25,326 nucleotides of DNA from an uncultured Christensenellaceae bacterium (GCA_910585035.1 CAJUEF010000017.1:1-25326); one strand, 5' to 3'; shown: positions 16,411-25,326, counted from the stretch's first letter. Notes: generated from the letters alone by a model not told the origin. Numbers and translations are program-made.

Positions 16411-19400
16411 ATGGTAAGTATAAAAGAAAGAATAATTTCATTGTTAGCGGCGGCTGGAATGTTGTTAAGCCTGTTTCCTCAGGGAATAGTATATGCTGCA
16501 GAAGGTCAGGAGAAGGGAGAGCCGGCTGCTCAGGCAGATTTGAACGTTGAAACAGACTTGACTGTTTCAGTGGACTATTCTGACGCAGAACGAAGCGAAG
16601 CAAAAATAACATATAAAAAGCACGGAGTTAAGGCGGATAACGCCAATTTGCTTTATTTGGGCGATACATCCGTAAACGGCAAAGAGTCATTTATTGCTGC
16701 TACAAGAATGTTACAGGATAACGGACTTAGTTATATTTTTGATTACGGTTCATCGCCACTTGCGCGTGGTATAACATATCAAAACAATGTTATGACCAAT
16801 ACCGGGTGGATAAGCAGTAAAGCAGTCGCAATTAGTGCTTTAAAAAATACATTAAACCCGGGAAATGGTACGCCGGACGAAGTAAAGGCACTGCAGGCAG
16901 TTCAGGCAGCTATTGACGAGCTGCCGGCGGAGAGACTGCAATATCCAACAATAGTGTTTTGGACTCTTGGAGGTGAGTTCGGGAATAAAGATAATGGGGC
17001 AATAGAAGCAGAGCTGAAAAAGCTAAAAGATAAACTGGATGCAATAGCACGGGATAACGGCGTTGATACAGGATTTATGACATTTCAGTATGGGGATGTG
17101 CCAAATGAACTGCTGCAAAAATATGTAAGTAAACAAGGATTTGCCCACAGTAATGACACAGTTCCGGCAGCCTATGCTGCAAACACTGATTTTGATCTTA
17201 GGCATATAATGGCGGAAAGACTTGAACAGGCAGTGCATGAACATTATCATAAAATAAATCTTGATTTTAATTTAAATAATGTGCCTATTGCGGAGAGAAT
17301 TACTGCTGTAAATCACAGCGCAGTTACAGCAGGTGCAAGGGTTATAACAGATATAAGTGATGATGGCAAAAACTTAAATGTTCAAATTGAAAGACTGTGC
17401 CGCCAAATAGACGTGTCTATTACAATTACTGTAAAGCTTAATACAAATGAAACTGGAACAGCAACAGTGTTTAACGAACAGTATGTTTCAATGGGAAACG
17501 GTCAAAACGGAATGCACACAGGAATATTTGATGAAAAGCCTGTTTATGGAAATGACTGGCATATATATGCTGCGGATGTTTCAAGGGAAAACGGAAAGAT
17601 AAAATTTACCAAAGACGGCAATGCAAACATTATGGGTGATTTGCCTGCAGATGCGACCCAAATGCCGGGAACCAGATATGTAATTCCAGGCAGGGGCAAC
17701 CTCACCAATGAAGGAAAGGATTTTGGCGGCTGGATAGCTTTAGATGGAGAGCTGGCAGGAAAGGTTTTACACGAGGGAACAATTATTAATTTTCCTCATG
17801 GAGAGGTTACTCTAAAACCAATTTGGGGAACAGTGGCAGTTGAAAAGAGAATTGAAGGCACGGGAACTGCAACAATGCTTCCAAACAAGGCACGTAACAG
17901 TTTTAGTAATTTCCCGGGAGTTAGTTATGCAAACCTTAAAACTATTACAATTTTAAATTCACTGCCAACATATAACACAGTTGCAGACGCTAATGATTTA
18001 AGAAGAGTAAATGTTCCCGGTGCAGTTTATGCAAGGGATATAGGTAAAAAAATTGCAGACGGAGCAGCTGAGGACAGCACTGTAATAGCTTATGCTATAC
18101 AGCAGGGAAACGAATTTACTTTATATATTGCAGGTGAAGGCGGAATCACCGTTGAGGATTCATATTTTTTTGCTTCCCCAAGCGCCTTTACAGATCCGTT
18201 ACAGAGTGTGCAGACAATTAATTTGAATGGCAATCTTCATCTTCAGGGCGACGGAGCTGTCGGACTGTTTTACGGTCATGCGGGAAACAATATAAGAACA
18301 ATAGATGCAGAAACTATAGATATGTCCAATATAACAAATGCCAGCCAAATGTTTTATGGATGTCGAAGGTTACCGAGACTCAACATAGGCGGCTGGGATG
18401 TAAGCAATGTAACAGATATGAACCATATGTTTTATGACTGTGGTATTCAGGAAATTGATATAAACAGTTGGGATGTAAGCAATGTAACAAATATTGCAGG
18501 TATGTTTAAGTGGTGCTATTACTTAAAATCACTGGATTTAAGCGGTTGGGATACAAGCAATGTAACAAATATGAGTGAAACATTCCATATGACTCATTCG
18601 GCTTTTGTCAATAATCATTTACAGAGCCTTAATATAAAAGGCTGGAATACTTCAAAAGTAACAAATATGAGCTATATGTTTGGTCACTGTAATAATTTAA
18701 CTGAGCTGGATGTAAGCAGCTTTGATACAAGAAATGTAACCAATATGTCAAAAATGTTTTCTGATTGCGGAGGTCTTAAATCTTTAGATTTAAGTAGTTT
18801 TGACGTAAGCAGAGTAACAGATATGAACGGTATGTTTGATATGTATTATACAGGTGCCTATAGCCTTAAGAGTATAGATGGTATAAGCGGCTGGAATGTA
18901 AGCAGTGTCAAGAATATGGGCGCTATGTTCCGTAATTGCTTTGCATTACAGAATTTGGATATAGGCAGCTGGGATGTGCGCAATGTAACCAGTATGTCAT
19001 ATATGTTTAATGGCTGCAAAGCTTTACAGAATTTGGATATAGGTAGCTGGAGATGGAATGCAAACGAAATAAAAAGTATAAGTAATATGTTTAGTGGTTG
19101 TGCTGCTTTAAAAACTTTAGATATAGGCAGCTGGGATGTGCGCGAAGTAACCAATATGGAAAGCGTGTTTAATGGCTGCACAGCTTTACAGAACTTGAAT
19201 ATAGGTAGCTGGAATGTAAATAAAGTTACAAACATGAATTTTATGTTTGGTAATTGCAGCAGCTTAAGAGAGCTGGATTTAAGCAGCTGGCAACCTGCCG
19301 CCAATGTAGCATTGGCGCAAATATTTCGTGGATGCAAAAATTTAACAAAGCTTGATATAAGAAACCTTGGTAAAAACGGAGTTTCTATTATTGAACATGC

Positions 19401-22400
19401 CTTTGGAAATGTGGGAAGCGATTCAAGCGGGTGTGTTCTTAATACGGGAATTGTGGATTTAAAAGATGGTTCAATGTCAATGAAAAATCTGTTTAATGGC
19501 AGCAATATAGCCAATATAGATCTTTCCGGCTGGAAAGGGCTTAGCAATGTTAATGATATGTCAAATATGTTTAACGGAGCAAAAGTAAGGAACATTACCT
19601 TTGGAGGGGAATGGGCAACAACTACTTTTGGTAATTTGTCATCAATGTCTTATATGTTCCATAAATGTACTGAACTTCAATCAATAAATATGAGCGGATG
19701 GAATTTGCCAAACCTTACAAATACATCATATATGTTTGCTTATTGTAACTCTTTACAGAATTTAAATCTGTCATGGAGAGGTATTCGCCAGACAAATGCA
19801 AATAACTTTACTATTACAAATATGTTTGCCGGATGCCCAAGAGGTGCTCTTACAATAACCAACACGGCAGATTCTCAGGCAGCTCTTAAAAAGGTTGCAA
19901 ATGAGTATAAAACTGTAACAGGGGGTAGCGTGAGCGGAGGCATTGCGGTTAATTCAGTCATGGATGCAGATGAACCGCAGGCAGATGAAGCAACATCACC
20001 GCTGACAAAGGCAATTAAAAAGGCAGCTAAGAAAGCTATGGAAGAAACCGCCGAGAAGGGGGATACTTCATCAGAAAGCACGACAGTACAGGATGGAAAA
20101 ACTGAGAATACTGTAAAGGATGATGCTGAAACAAAGGTAACGGAAACTCCTGAAAAGGTAACAGGAGGCGATGCTAAAAAAGACGATAAAGATAACGGAA
20201 ATACTGTAACAAAGGATGAAACTGCTAAACAGGAAAGCAGCGATAATAACCAGTCAGCAGCACAGCTTTATGAGGAAAAGACGGATAAAAAAGAGGAAGC
20301 CACCGATAAGAAAACCGCTGTGCAAACCCTTAAAGACGTTATGACAAAGGTGACAACAAAGGCAAGCAGCAGTGCTTTATCATCAGATGTGCCAAAGGCA
20401 AGCGGAAGTTCTTCATCAAATCAAAAGACAACTGCAGCAACTAACAAGACAACGGATAAGAGCAGCGGATCAATTTCTGCCGCAGCAAGAACAACTGCTA
20501 GGGAAAAGACGACAGCGGTAAAAAAGGCAAAGACCACAGTGCTTACAGCGGCAATGACAGAGATAACCAAAACTATTGAAGAAAGTCCAAAGACAGCAGC
20601 AAAGGCTGCTGCCAGTATGGACGGGGAAAAGGAACAAACATCAGAGGATGAAGACCCTGAGCCCCCGGAGAGTAAATTAACGACGGCTGCCAGGCAGATA
20701 AAAGCATCCATAGGCGCAAATGCTAACAGTGATGAGAATAAGTCTTTGCATAAGGAAGCCGATAGCAAAGACAGTAAAGAACAGATGGAAAAGGAGGAAC
20801 AAAGGCAGAATAACGAGAACAGAATAAACAACCTTGCTAAAATAGTTGAAAACAGAGCTGCAAGCCAGGGAGCAAGAGCTGTAACCAATTATCCTGACCA
20901 CTGGAATAACAATGATAATCTGCAGGTTAAGGAAGAAATGGTTGCGCTAAATCCGGCAGATAAAGCGGATGTTGAATACACAGTTATCGTTAAATACGTT
21001 GGCGATAACGGAGCATCAAGCGGAGTTATAGAATTAAACGATCCCATTAGCAGCGATATAACTATTGATGAAAGTTCAATAGTTGTACACCGTGCTGAAC
21101 CGGTTCCTGGAACCGCAAGCGGATATGTGGGAGGACGGGTAATAGAAACGCCCCATGTTGTAAATGTAAACGGCGTAAACTATCTGCGAGGCAGATTTGA
21201 CAGCATGTATGCAAGCAGCCAGATAAGGGTTACCTTTAAATGTACCGTGTCTAAAACAGACGGCGTTACAAAGAAGAGCGGAGATTATTATTACTGGGAT
21301 AACACAGCTTATGCGACATCACTGGGAAGTTCAGACACTTCAAAGACTAACCGTTTATGGTGGGTGGACGTTACAAATCCAACACCTGATCCTGGGGATG
21401 AAAAGTTTATATTAAACTACAGATATGAAGGTAATGTTCCCGCAGGAGTTATGCTTCCGGCTAATGAAGAGTATAAAGAGGGAGATATCGTTACTCTTGC
21501 AGCAACGCCGACACCGCCAAGAGGATATATATTTGAGGGTTGGTTTGTAGACGGCGCTGTGCAAACAGGAATTACCATGCCTGCAAATAATGTTACGGCG
21601 GTGGGCAGATGGAGTATAGACGATGCTACAATGCCAAAGATTAAGTTTAAATATGCATATACGGGTAATGTACCTAATGGCGCTCCTGTAATAGGAGACA
21701 CAGGAGCAGGCGCGGATATACCTGCGGAGCAGGAAGTGCAAGTTGGCGGCAGATATATATTGGTGCAAATAACCTCGGATTCAGGATACCACAAGTTTAA
21801 CGGATGGACTCCAAGTTTAAGTGTTAATGGTGTGAATATTCCGGGTACAGTGGACGCAAACGGGAATTACAGCTTTGCAAATGGCGGAAAGAATTACGTT
21901 ATTAATATTGCGGGAGGAACGGTTAATACTTCTGAATTTGTGGATTTAGATGATGTGGAAATAACCTTTACGGGAAGCTGGATGCCATATAAGGGAACCA
22001 TAAGGTTTGATGCTAACGGCGGTGAAGCTAACGTACCTATGGCGGATATGACTGATGTTGAGTGGAATACCACAAAAACTCTTACTACAAACAGCTTTAC
22101 AAATACAGATTACCAGTTTGTGGGTTGGTCAATGTACCCGAACGGTGATGTAATAAAGGCAGACGGAGCAGTGGCAGACGGTCTTATAAAAAATGACGGA
22201 GATGTTGTTACATTATATGCTATCTGGAACAGAAGCGAATATGAGGTTAGATATGACCTTAGCAACGTTACATCTGATAATATGGCTTCAAAGGTAAACT
22301 TTGGAGATGTTTATGAAGCAATTCTAAGCGCTGACAACAGCCTTGGATACTATTTAGATGAAGCTGTTGTCGAAATCACAATGAATTATGGACCTGTTAC

Positions 22401-23169
22401 ACAAGCAGCTTATGACCCTGCAACCGGCAGAATAAGAATTAACAATGTAATCGGTGATATATTAATTAAAGCGTATATACCTAATGAATCAAAAACTCCT
22501 GCCGGAGTGATTGAAGGTAATAGAAATATTACGTTAAGTGAAAATATTTCGAATAACCAAACAACCTTAACTGTAAAACTTAGCGAGCCCAGTCCGATAA
22601 GAGGTACGCTTACTTATCAGTGGCAAAGGTTTAATGGAAAAACGTGGGAAAATGTGCCCGGACAGACTAATGTTTCAATTAATTTGACGGGTCTTACAAT
22701 GGCAGACCACGGCGCTCAGTACAGATGTGTAGTAACTTACACCCAAGGTATGAAAACACCGGCAACAGCGATTATTGAGCCTGCTGTGCTTGCAATAAAC
22801 AAGGTAGATAAGCCGGTAGGACCAACCACAATGCCTACAGAAAAACCAAATGAGCCTGTAGATCCAACGGAAAAGCCTATTGAGCCAACTAATCCGAGCG
22901 AGAAACCAATAGTTCCAACGGACCCGACAAAACCAAATGAAAATCCTTGGGAACCAACTAACCCAACGATAAATCAAGAAGAACCTAGAAATCCTTTAAA
23001 TCCGGGTGTGTTAGGTACAAACAAAAATGAGGATGTTTTCACTTGGGGCAGCTATTTTCCACGGACAGGAGATATATCAAGCATTACGATTTTGATTGTA
23101 TGTATGGGATTATCATTAGTAGGAATACTTGCATTTTTAATTGTAAAAAAGAAGACGCGTAAAAAATAA
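16411..23169 (+). CDS. Giant sortase-anchored BspA/DUF285 repeat adhesin
   Basis: 2252-residue secreted wall protein. Approximate order: signal peptide 1-29; vWA-like region 75-290 with a degenerate metal site (DTSVN at 85-89, Thr154, TLGGE at 185-189); InlB-like repeat 399-474; about 18 DUF285/BspA leucine-rich repeats of about 26 residues between 636 and 1145 (pattern W-D-V-S-N-V-T-N-M-x-x-M-F-x-x-C); a Lys/Thr/Ala/Glu/Ser-rich, aromatic-poor stalk 1180-1500; an adhesin-type beta domain 1504-1660; InlB/SHIRT-like repeats 1661-1944; an Ig-like domain about 2031-2130; a Pro/Thr/Lys/Glu-rich wall-spanning part; then FPRTG (2216-2220), a hydrophobic helix and KKKTRKK. The start at 16411 follows AAAGGTG; an in-frame ATG at 16393 has no such site. 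Family members bind host proteins or other bacteria. No sortase gene is in the window. Confidence 0.9.
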   Translation: MVSIKERIISLLAAAGMLLSLFPQGIVYAAEGQEKGEPAAQADLNVETDLTVSVDYSDAERSEAKITYKKHGVKADNANLLYLGDTSVNGKESFIAATRMLQDNGLSYIFDYGSSPLARGITYQNNVMTNTGWISSKAVAISALKNTLNPGNGTPDEVKALQAVQAAIDELPAERLQYPTIVFWTLGGEFGNKDNGAIEAELKKLKDKLDAIARDNGVDTGFMTFQYGDVPNELLQKYVSKQGFAHSNDTVPAAYAANTDFDLRHIMAERLEQAVHEHYHKINLDFNLNNVPIAERITAVNHSAVTAGARVITDISDDGKNLNVQIERLCRQIDVSITITVKLNTNETGTATVFNEQYVSMGNGQNGMHTGIFDEKPVYGNDWHIYAADVSRENGKIKFTKDGNANIMGDLPADATQMPGTRYVIPGRGNLTNEGKDFGGWIALDGELAGKVLHEGTIINFPHGEVTLKPIWGTVAVEKRIEGTGTATMLPNKARNSFSNFPGVSYANLKTITILNSLPTYNTVADANDLRRVNVPGAVYARDIGKKIADGAAEDSTVIAYAIQQGNEFTLYIAGEGGITVEDSYFFASPSAFTDPLQSVQTINLNGNLHLQGDGAVGLFYGHAGNNIRTIDAETIDMSNITNASQMFYGCRRLPRLNIGGWDVSNVTDMNHMFYDCGIQEIDINSWDVSNVTNIAGMFKWCYYLKSLDLSGWDTSNVTNMSETFHMTHSAFVNNHLQSLNIKGWNTSKVTNMSYMFGHCNNLTELDVSSFDTRNVTNMSKMFSDCGGLKSLDLSSFDVSRVTDMNGMFDMYYTGAYSLKSIDGISGWNVSSVKNMGAMFRNCFALQNLDIGSWDVRNVTSMSYMFNGCKALQNLDIGSWRWNANEIKSISNMFSGCAALKTLDIGSWDVREVTNMESVFNGCTALQNLNIGSWNVNKVTNMNFMFGNCSSLRELDLSSWQPAANVALAQIFRGCKNLTKLDIRNLGKNGVSIIEHAFGNVGSDSSGCVLNTGIVDLKDGSMSMKNLFNGSNIANIDLSGWKGLSNVNDMSNMFNGAKVRNITFGGEWATTTFGNLSSMSYMFHKCTELQSINMSGWNLPNLTNTSYMFAYCNSLQNLNLSWRGIRQTNANNFTITNMFAGCPRGALTITNTADSQAALKKVANEYKTVTGGSVSGGIAVNSVMDADEPQADEATSPLTKAIKKAAKKAMEETAEKGDTSSESTTVQDGKTENTVKDDAETKVTETPEKVTGGDAKKDDKDNGNTVTKDETAKQESSDNNQSAAQLYEEKTDKKEEATDKKTAVQTLKDVMTKVTTKASSSALSSDVPKASGSSSSNQKTTAATNKTTDKSSGSISAAARTTAREKTTAVKKAKTTVLTAAMTEITKTIEESPKTAAKAAASMDGEKEQTSEDEDPEPPESKLTTAARQIKASIGANANSDENKSLHKEADSKDSKEQMEKEEQRQNNENRINNLAKIVENRAASQGARAVTNYPDHWNNNDNLQVKEEMVALNPADKADVEYTVIVKYVGDNGASSGVIELNDPISSDITIDESSIVVHRAEPVPGTASGYVGGRVIETPHVVNVNGVNYLRGRFDSMYASSQIRVTFKCTVSKTDGVTKKSGDYYYWDNTAYATSLGSSDTSKTNRLWWVDVTNPTPDPGDEKFILNYRYEGNVPAGVMLPANEEYKEGDIVTLAATPTPPRGYIFEGWFVDGAVQTGITMPANNVTAVGRWSIDDATMPKIKFKYAYTGNVPNGAPVIGDTGAGADIPAEQEVQVGGRYILVQITSDSGYHKFNGWTPSLSVNGVNIPGTVDANGNYSFANGGKNYVINIAGGTVNTSEFVDLDDVEITFTGSWMPYKGTIRFDANGGEANVPMADMTDVEWNTTKTLTTNSFTNTDYQFVGWSMYPNGDVIKADGAVADGLIKNDGDVVTLYAIWNRSEYEVRYDLSNVTSDNMASKVNFGDVYEAILSADNSLGYYLDEAVVEITMNYGPVTQAAYDPATGRIRINNVIGDILIKAYIPNESKTPAGVIEGNRNITLSENISNNQTTLTVKLSEPSPIRGTLTYQWQRFNGKTWENVPGQTNVSINLTGLTMADHGAQYRCVVTYTQGMKTPATAIIEPAVLAINKVDKPVGPTTMPTEKPNEPVDPTEKPIEPTNPSEKPIVPTDPTKPNENPWEPTNPTINQEEPRNPLNPGVLGTNKNEDVFTWGSYFPRTGDISSITILIVCMGLSLVGILAFLIVKKKTRKK
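18318..19850 (+). repeat. In-gene DUF285 repeat array, 78-base unit
   Basis: Within the adhesin gene, units of usually 75-78 bases encode one repeat each. The central units are closest: the block reading TTGGATATAGGCAGCTGG starts at 18955, and near-copies start at 19033, 19117 and 19195, giving spacings of 78, 84 and 78 bases. The 84-base unit has two extra codons and reads SWRWNANEIK in place of the consensus. The outer repeats (18318-18900 and 19280-19850) have diverged. This pattern fits expansion by recent duplication in the centre. Confidence 0.8.
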
Positions 23170-23293
23170 ATGTTTAAAATTATTCGGGGGATGTTTTTAA
23201 ATATATTTATGTGTTTTACTTAAAATCAATTTATAAATGGCATTAAAATATGAATGCTGATGATATTCTTATAAATTAATATTTGCAGATGGC

Positions 23294-23327
23294 AAAAGCG
23301 GCAATATAACATTGCCGCTTTTGTTTT
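23294..23327 (+). terminator. Intrinsic terminator after the adhesin gene
   Basis: Perfect 12-bp stem AAAAGCGGCAAT (23294-23305) / ATTGCCGCTTTT (23311-23322) with a 5-base loop and a following T-rich tract. The stretch 23170-23293 before it and 23328-23466 after it holds nothing else I can recognise, except two overlapping TATAAT boxes (23441-23446, 23451-23456) before the next gene. Confidence 0.88.
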
Positions 23328-23480
23328 ACGTTTAAATGAATATATAAAATGAAAAGCAATGACTATTTAAAGAATAACATATTTAAAAAAACCATTTTAG
23401 TTTTAATAAATCGAAGGTAATAATGAATAAACAAAATAAATATAATGTATTATAATAAATCAAAGTGGGAGGGATTTGGT

Positions 23481-23894
23481 TTGGCCAAGGCTAGAACAAA
23501 GTCAGTCAACAGTTCGTATATTGACGTTATTAAGGGAATTATAAGTTCGCTGGTAATGTGTATACTGGCTATTTTAATATATGCGGTGGTGCTTAAAAGC
23601 TTTAGCATGTCAGATAGCAGTATACCATATTTTAATCAGGTGATAAAAATAGCAGGAATACTTTTAGCTTCTTATTATAGCGTTAAAAAAAGTGGAAAAT
23701 TATATTTGGGGCTTGTAGGTGGAGTGGTATTTATTATAATAACTTACTTGCTGTTTTCAGCAATAAACGGCTCACCAGGAGCTATTGCCATTCTTGGATC
23801 AGATATTATTATGGGAGCTGTAATAGGAACAGTATTTGCGTTAATTACAGTTAAACTTGCTGTAAAAGGGCAGGATGCAACAGCGAGAAAATAA
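23481..23894 (+). CDS. TIGR04086/YrzE-like small membrane protein
   Basis: 137 residues with four predicted transmembrane helices (about 20-40, 51-66, 75-95 and 105-126) and short charged ends. The helix pattern and length fit the TIGR04086 (Bacillus YrzE) family, conserved in Firmicutes and of unknown function. I chose the TTG at 23481 because GGGAGGG (23467-23473) lies 7 bases upstream; the longer frame from 23445 would start inside the putative -10 boxes TATAAT. It is a single gene with its own terminator. In several Firmicutes the gene lies close to yajC, which is not the case here. Confidence 0.75.
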   Translation: MAKARTKSVNSSYIDVIKGIISSLVMCILAILIYAVVLKSFSMSDSSIPYFNQVIKIAGILLASYYSVKKSGKLYLGLVGGVVFIIITYLLFSAINGSPGAIAILGSDIIMGAVIGTVFALITVKLAVKGQDATARK

Positions 23895-23930
23895 CTGCTA
23901 TTTGGTAGAGTAAATTATAAAAAAGTTAAG

Positions 23931-23961
23931 AGCGAAAGCGGTTTATTGCTTTCGCTTTTTT
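23931..23961 (+). terminator. Intrinsic terminator after the YrzE-like gene
   Basis: 9-bp stem AGCGAAAGC (23931-23939) / GCTTTCGCT (23948-23956) with an 8-base loop and T run through 23961. Confidence 0.9.
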
Positions 23962-24279
23962 GTATAATAAAAGTAAACAATAATAAAGATATATGAGAAG
24001 TTCTAAATCATAAAATATGCTGTTAAGTTATTTTAGTACTGTAGACTGTGTTTTTTGTTGTAAAAATATTTGATGTTTCAACATAAACTATGGGATATAA
24101 AAAGGTGTTGCCACGTTAAACTAAAGTATAAAAGGCGATTTGTCAGTATATCACTTTATAGTTAATGTAAATTGTGACAAAGTAAGCTTGCTGAGATTGG
24201 TGGGGGGTTACAAAACACTATTGGTTTCATTGAAGCAGGGAAGTTTAATCTTATTGCTATAAACTAAATAACGAAAAAT
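23962..24279. other. Non-coding stretch, possible mobile-element remnant
   Basis: 318 bases with no convincing gene. Noted: an inverted repeat TTTGTCA (24139-24145) / TGACAAA (24175-24181), and, at 24178-24267, a short open frame of 29 codons whose end contains TGAAGCAGGGAAG (24231-24243) followed by a small hairpin AGTTTA (24242-24247) / TAAACT (24260-24265). The GAAGCAGG-plus-hairpin arrangement resembles the right end of IS200/IS605-type tnpB elements, where the guide (omega) RNA ends. No tnpB or tnpA coding sequence is present, so at most a decayed end or a small non-autonomous derivative is left. Confidence 0.3.
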
Positions 24280-24311
24280 AAAAAAGAACCCGTATGAACG
24301 GATTCTTTTTT
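24280..24311 (-). terminator. Intrinsic terminator of the chemotaxis receptor gene
   Basis: Stem with arms 24280-24292 and 24299-24311, 13 positions with one C-A mismatch, and a 6-base loop. Read on the minus strand it ends in a run of T (complement of 24280-24285) and further T-rich sequence. Confidence 0.85.
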
Positions 24312-24327
24312 ATTTTATTAATTAATA

Positions 24328-25326
24328 TTAATATTTATCTGTAACGTCAAGGGAATATGACTCAACATTTGCAGGAGCAGAAACTACATCGTTTGATTGA
24401 CCTCTAAGCTTATATTTTGAAACTTCACTATCAAGAACCTGTGCTTGACTAAACAATTCTTCAGATGCAGCAGCACTTTCTTCTGCTGTTGCTGTGTTTG
24501 TTTCAACAACGCTTGAAATTTGTTCAACACCAATGTTGATTTGTTCAATAGCTGTACTCTGTTCAGCAGAAGCAACAGATATTTCCTCAACAAGACTTGT
24601 AGATTCTTTAGCGCTTTCTACAACAGACAGCAATGTTTCAGCAGTTGCATCGGCAATCTTGGTTCCGTTTTCAACGGCCTCAATTGCAGATTCGATAAGC
24701 AAGGTTGTCTGGCTGGCAGCATCTGCACTTTTTGCAGCAAGGTTTCTAACTTCGTCAGCAACAACTGCAAAGCCTTTACCTGCAGCGCCTGCTCTAGCAG
24801 CCTCAACAGAAGCATTAAGGGCAAGAATATTTGTTTGGAATGCAATGTCATCAATTGTTTTGATAATTTTATTGATTTCAGAAGCTTTGTTGTTAATTTC
24901 ATTCATTGCTTCAAGCATGTCTTTCATTTGCTCGTTGCCTTCCATCATCTTAGCAGAAGCGGAGCTTGAGATTTCGTTAGCATGCTGTGAATTTTGAGCA
25001 TTAGCTTTAACCTGTTCAGCAATCTGATTAATGGAAGCAGAAAGCTGCTGAACTGCACTTGCCTGCTCTGTGGCGCCTTGGGAAAGAGTCTGCGCACCGC
25101 TGGAAACTTGCTCTGAACCGGAGTTAACCTGAGATGCTGCTTCTTTAATATTGCTCATAGCTTCGTTTAATGAATCTATAATCTGATTAAGGGCTGCTTT
25201 AATAGGCACAAAATCACCAAGGAATTCCATATCTATTGTTAAATCAAAATTGCCGCTTGCAAGATTATTAAGTGTGCCGATTGTAATTCCCACATAATCA
25301 TTAAGGGTAGCCTTAGCATCTATAAG
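24328..25326 (-). CDS. Methyl-accepting chemotaxis protein, C-terminal part (cut by window edge)
   Basis: The frame stays open to the last base of the window, so only the last 332 residues are seen; sensor and membrane parts lie outside. The visible part begins with a HAMP-like segment (LASGNFDLTI, then LGDFVPIKAALNQI), followed by a long antiparallel coiled-coil signalling domain rich in Ala, Ser, Glu and Gln. The conserved hairpin tip with IAFQTNILALNAS, EAARAG, GFAVVADEVRNLA is intact and would contact CheA and CheW. Gln/Glu pairs suited to methylation (for example ATEQASAVQQL) are visible on both arms. There is no C-terminal pentapeptide tether for CheR. A GTG at 25293 is internal and not a real start. 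Its presence suggests a motile organism, though no other chemotaxis gene is in view. Confidence 0.93.
   Translation of the reverse strand, partial: LIDAKATLNDYVGITIGTLNNLASGNFDLTIDMEFLGDFVPIKAALNQIIDSLNEAMSNIKEAASQVNSGSEQVSSGAQTLSQGATEQASAVQQLSASINQIAEQVKANAQNSQHANEISSSASAKMMEGNEQMKDMLEAMNEINNKASEINKIIKTIDDIAFQTNILALNASVEAARAGAAGKGFAVVADEVRNLAAKSADAASQTTLLIESAIEAVENGTKIADATAETLLSVVESAKESTSLVEEISVASAEQSTAIEQINIGVEQISSVVETNTATAEESAAASEELFSQAQVLDSEVSKYKLRGQSNDVVSAPANVESYSLDVTDKY

Noticed and set aside
20421..20901. Hydrophobic minus-strand open frames within the adhesin gene
   Set aside because: They are the complement of the Lys/Thr/Ala-rich stalk, whose codons read backwards as Leu/Ser/Val/Phe; no start signals.
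25293..25293. GTG at 25293 as the start of the chemotaxis receptor
   Set aside because: The frame continues open to the window edge with HAMP-compatible sequence, and the family needs N-terminal membrane and sensor parts.

Overview
The window looks like a chromosome segment from an AT-rich, Gram-positive, low-GC anaerobe of the Clostridia. The signs are NAD(P)-type glutamate dehydrogenase like the clostridial enzyme, a split cobalamin methionine synthase, the clostridial gene order zapA - U32 - mutS2, a TIGR04086/YrzE membrane protein, strong AGGAGG-type ribosome binding sites, and a sortase-anchored giant surface protein. I cannot place it to family. Gene content is mostly housekeeping; the accessory part is 16.1-24.3 kb.

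Layout. 1-199 is non-coding and built from consecutive palindromes. 200-4054 (minus) is a tight methionine/one-carbon operon: metF, a separate methionine synthase reactivation subunit, and a MetH that lacks that domain; all three genes overlap and are read from one promoter at about 4132. A shared intergenic region (4055-4330) also carries the gdhA promoter. gdhA (4331-5674) ends at a strong terminator. 5822-7991 is a two-gene unit: an oligopeptide-type solute-binding protein with an unusual C-terminal membrane anchor and no permease nearby, plus an unrecognised 155-residue protein; it ends in a bidirectional terminator facing a convergent small helical protein (8053-8499). 8630-13900 holds zapA, a U32/RlhA-like protein, mutS2 and a DUF523 gene. 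13972-16065 is an OmpR-type response regulator and its histidine kinase.

The largest gene (16411-23169, 2252 residues) encodes a modular cell-wall adhesin: signal peptide, a degenerate von Willebrand A-like region, about 18 BspA/DUF285 leucine-rich repeats, a roughly 320-residue Lys/Thr/Ala/Glu-rich stalk without globular character, adhesin-type beta domains, InlB/SHIRT-like repeats, an Ig-like domain, a Pro/Thr-rich wall-spanning part and an FPRTG sortase signal. Its long AT-rich leader contains palindromic motifs of the form TTTGTYACAA. A small YrzE-like membrane protein follows, then a 320-base non-coding stretch with a possible trace of an IS200/IS605 right end, and finally a methyl-accepting chemotaxis protein truncated by the window edge.

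I found no complete undescribed system (no CRISPR, integrase, phage or toxin-antitoxin genes). The most promising oddities are the palindrome chain at 49-180, the tethered orphan binding protein with its unknown partner, a small leader ORF plus hairpin overlapping mutS2, and the giant adhesin with its degenerate vWA region and possible regulation by the adjacent two-component system.
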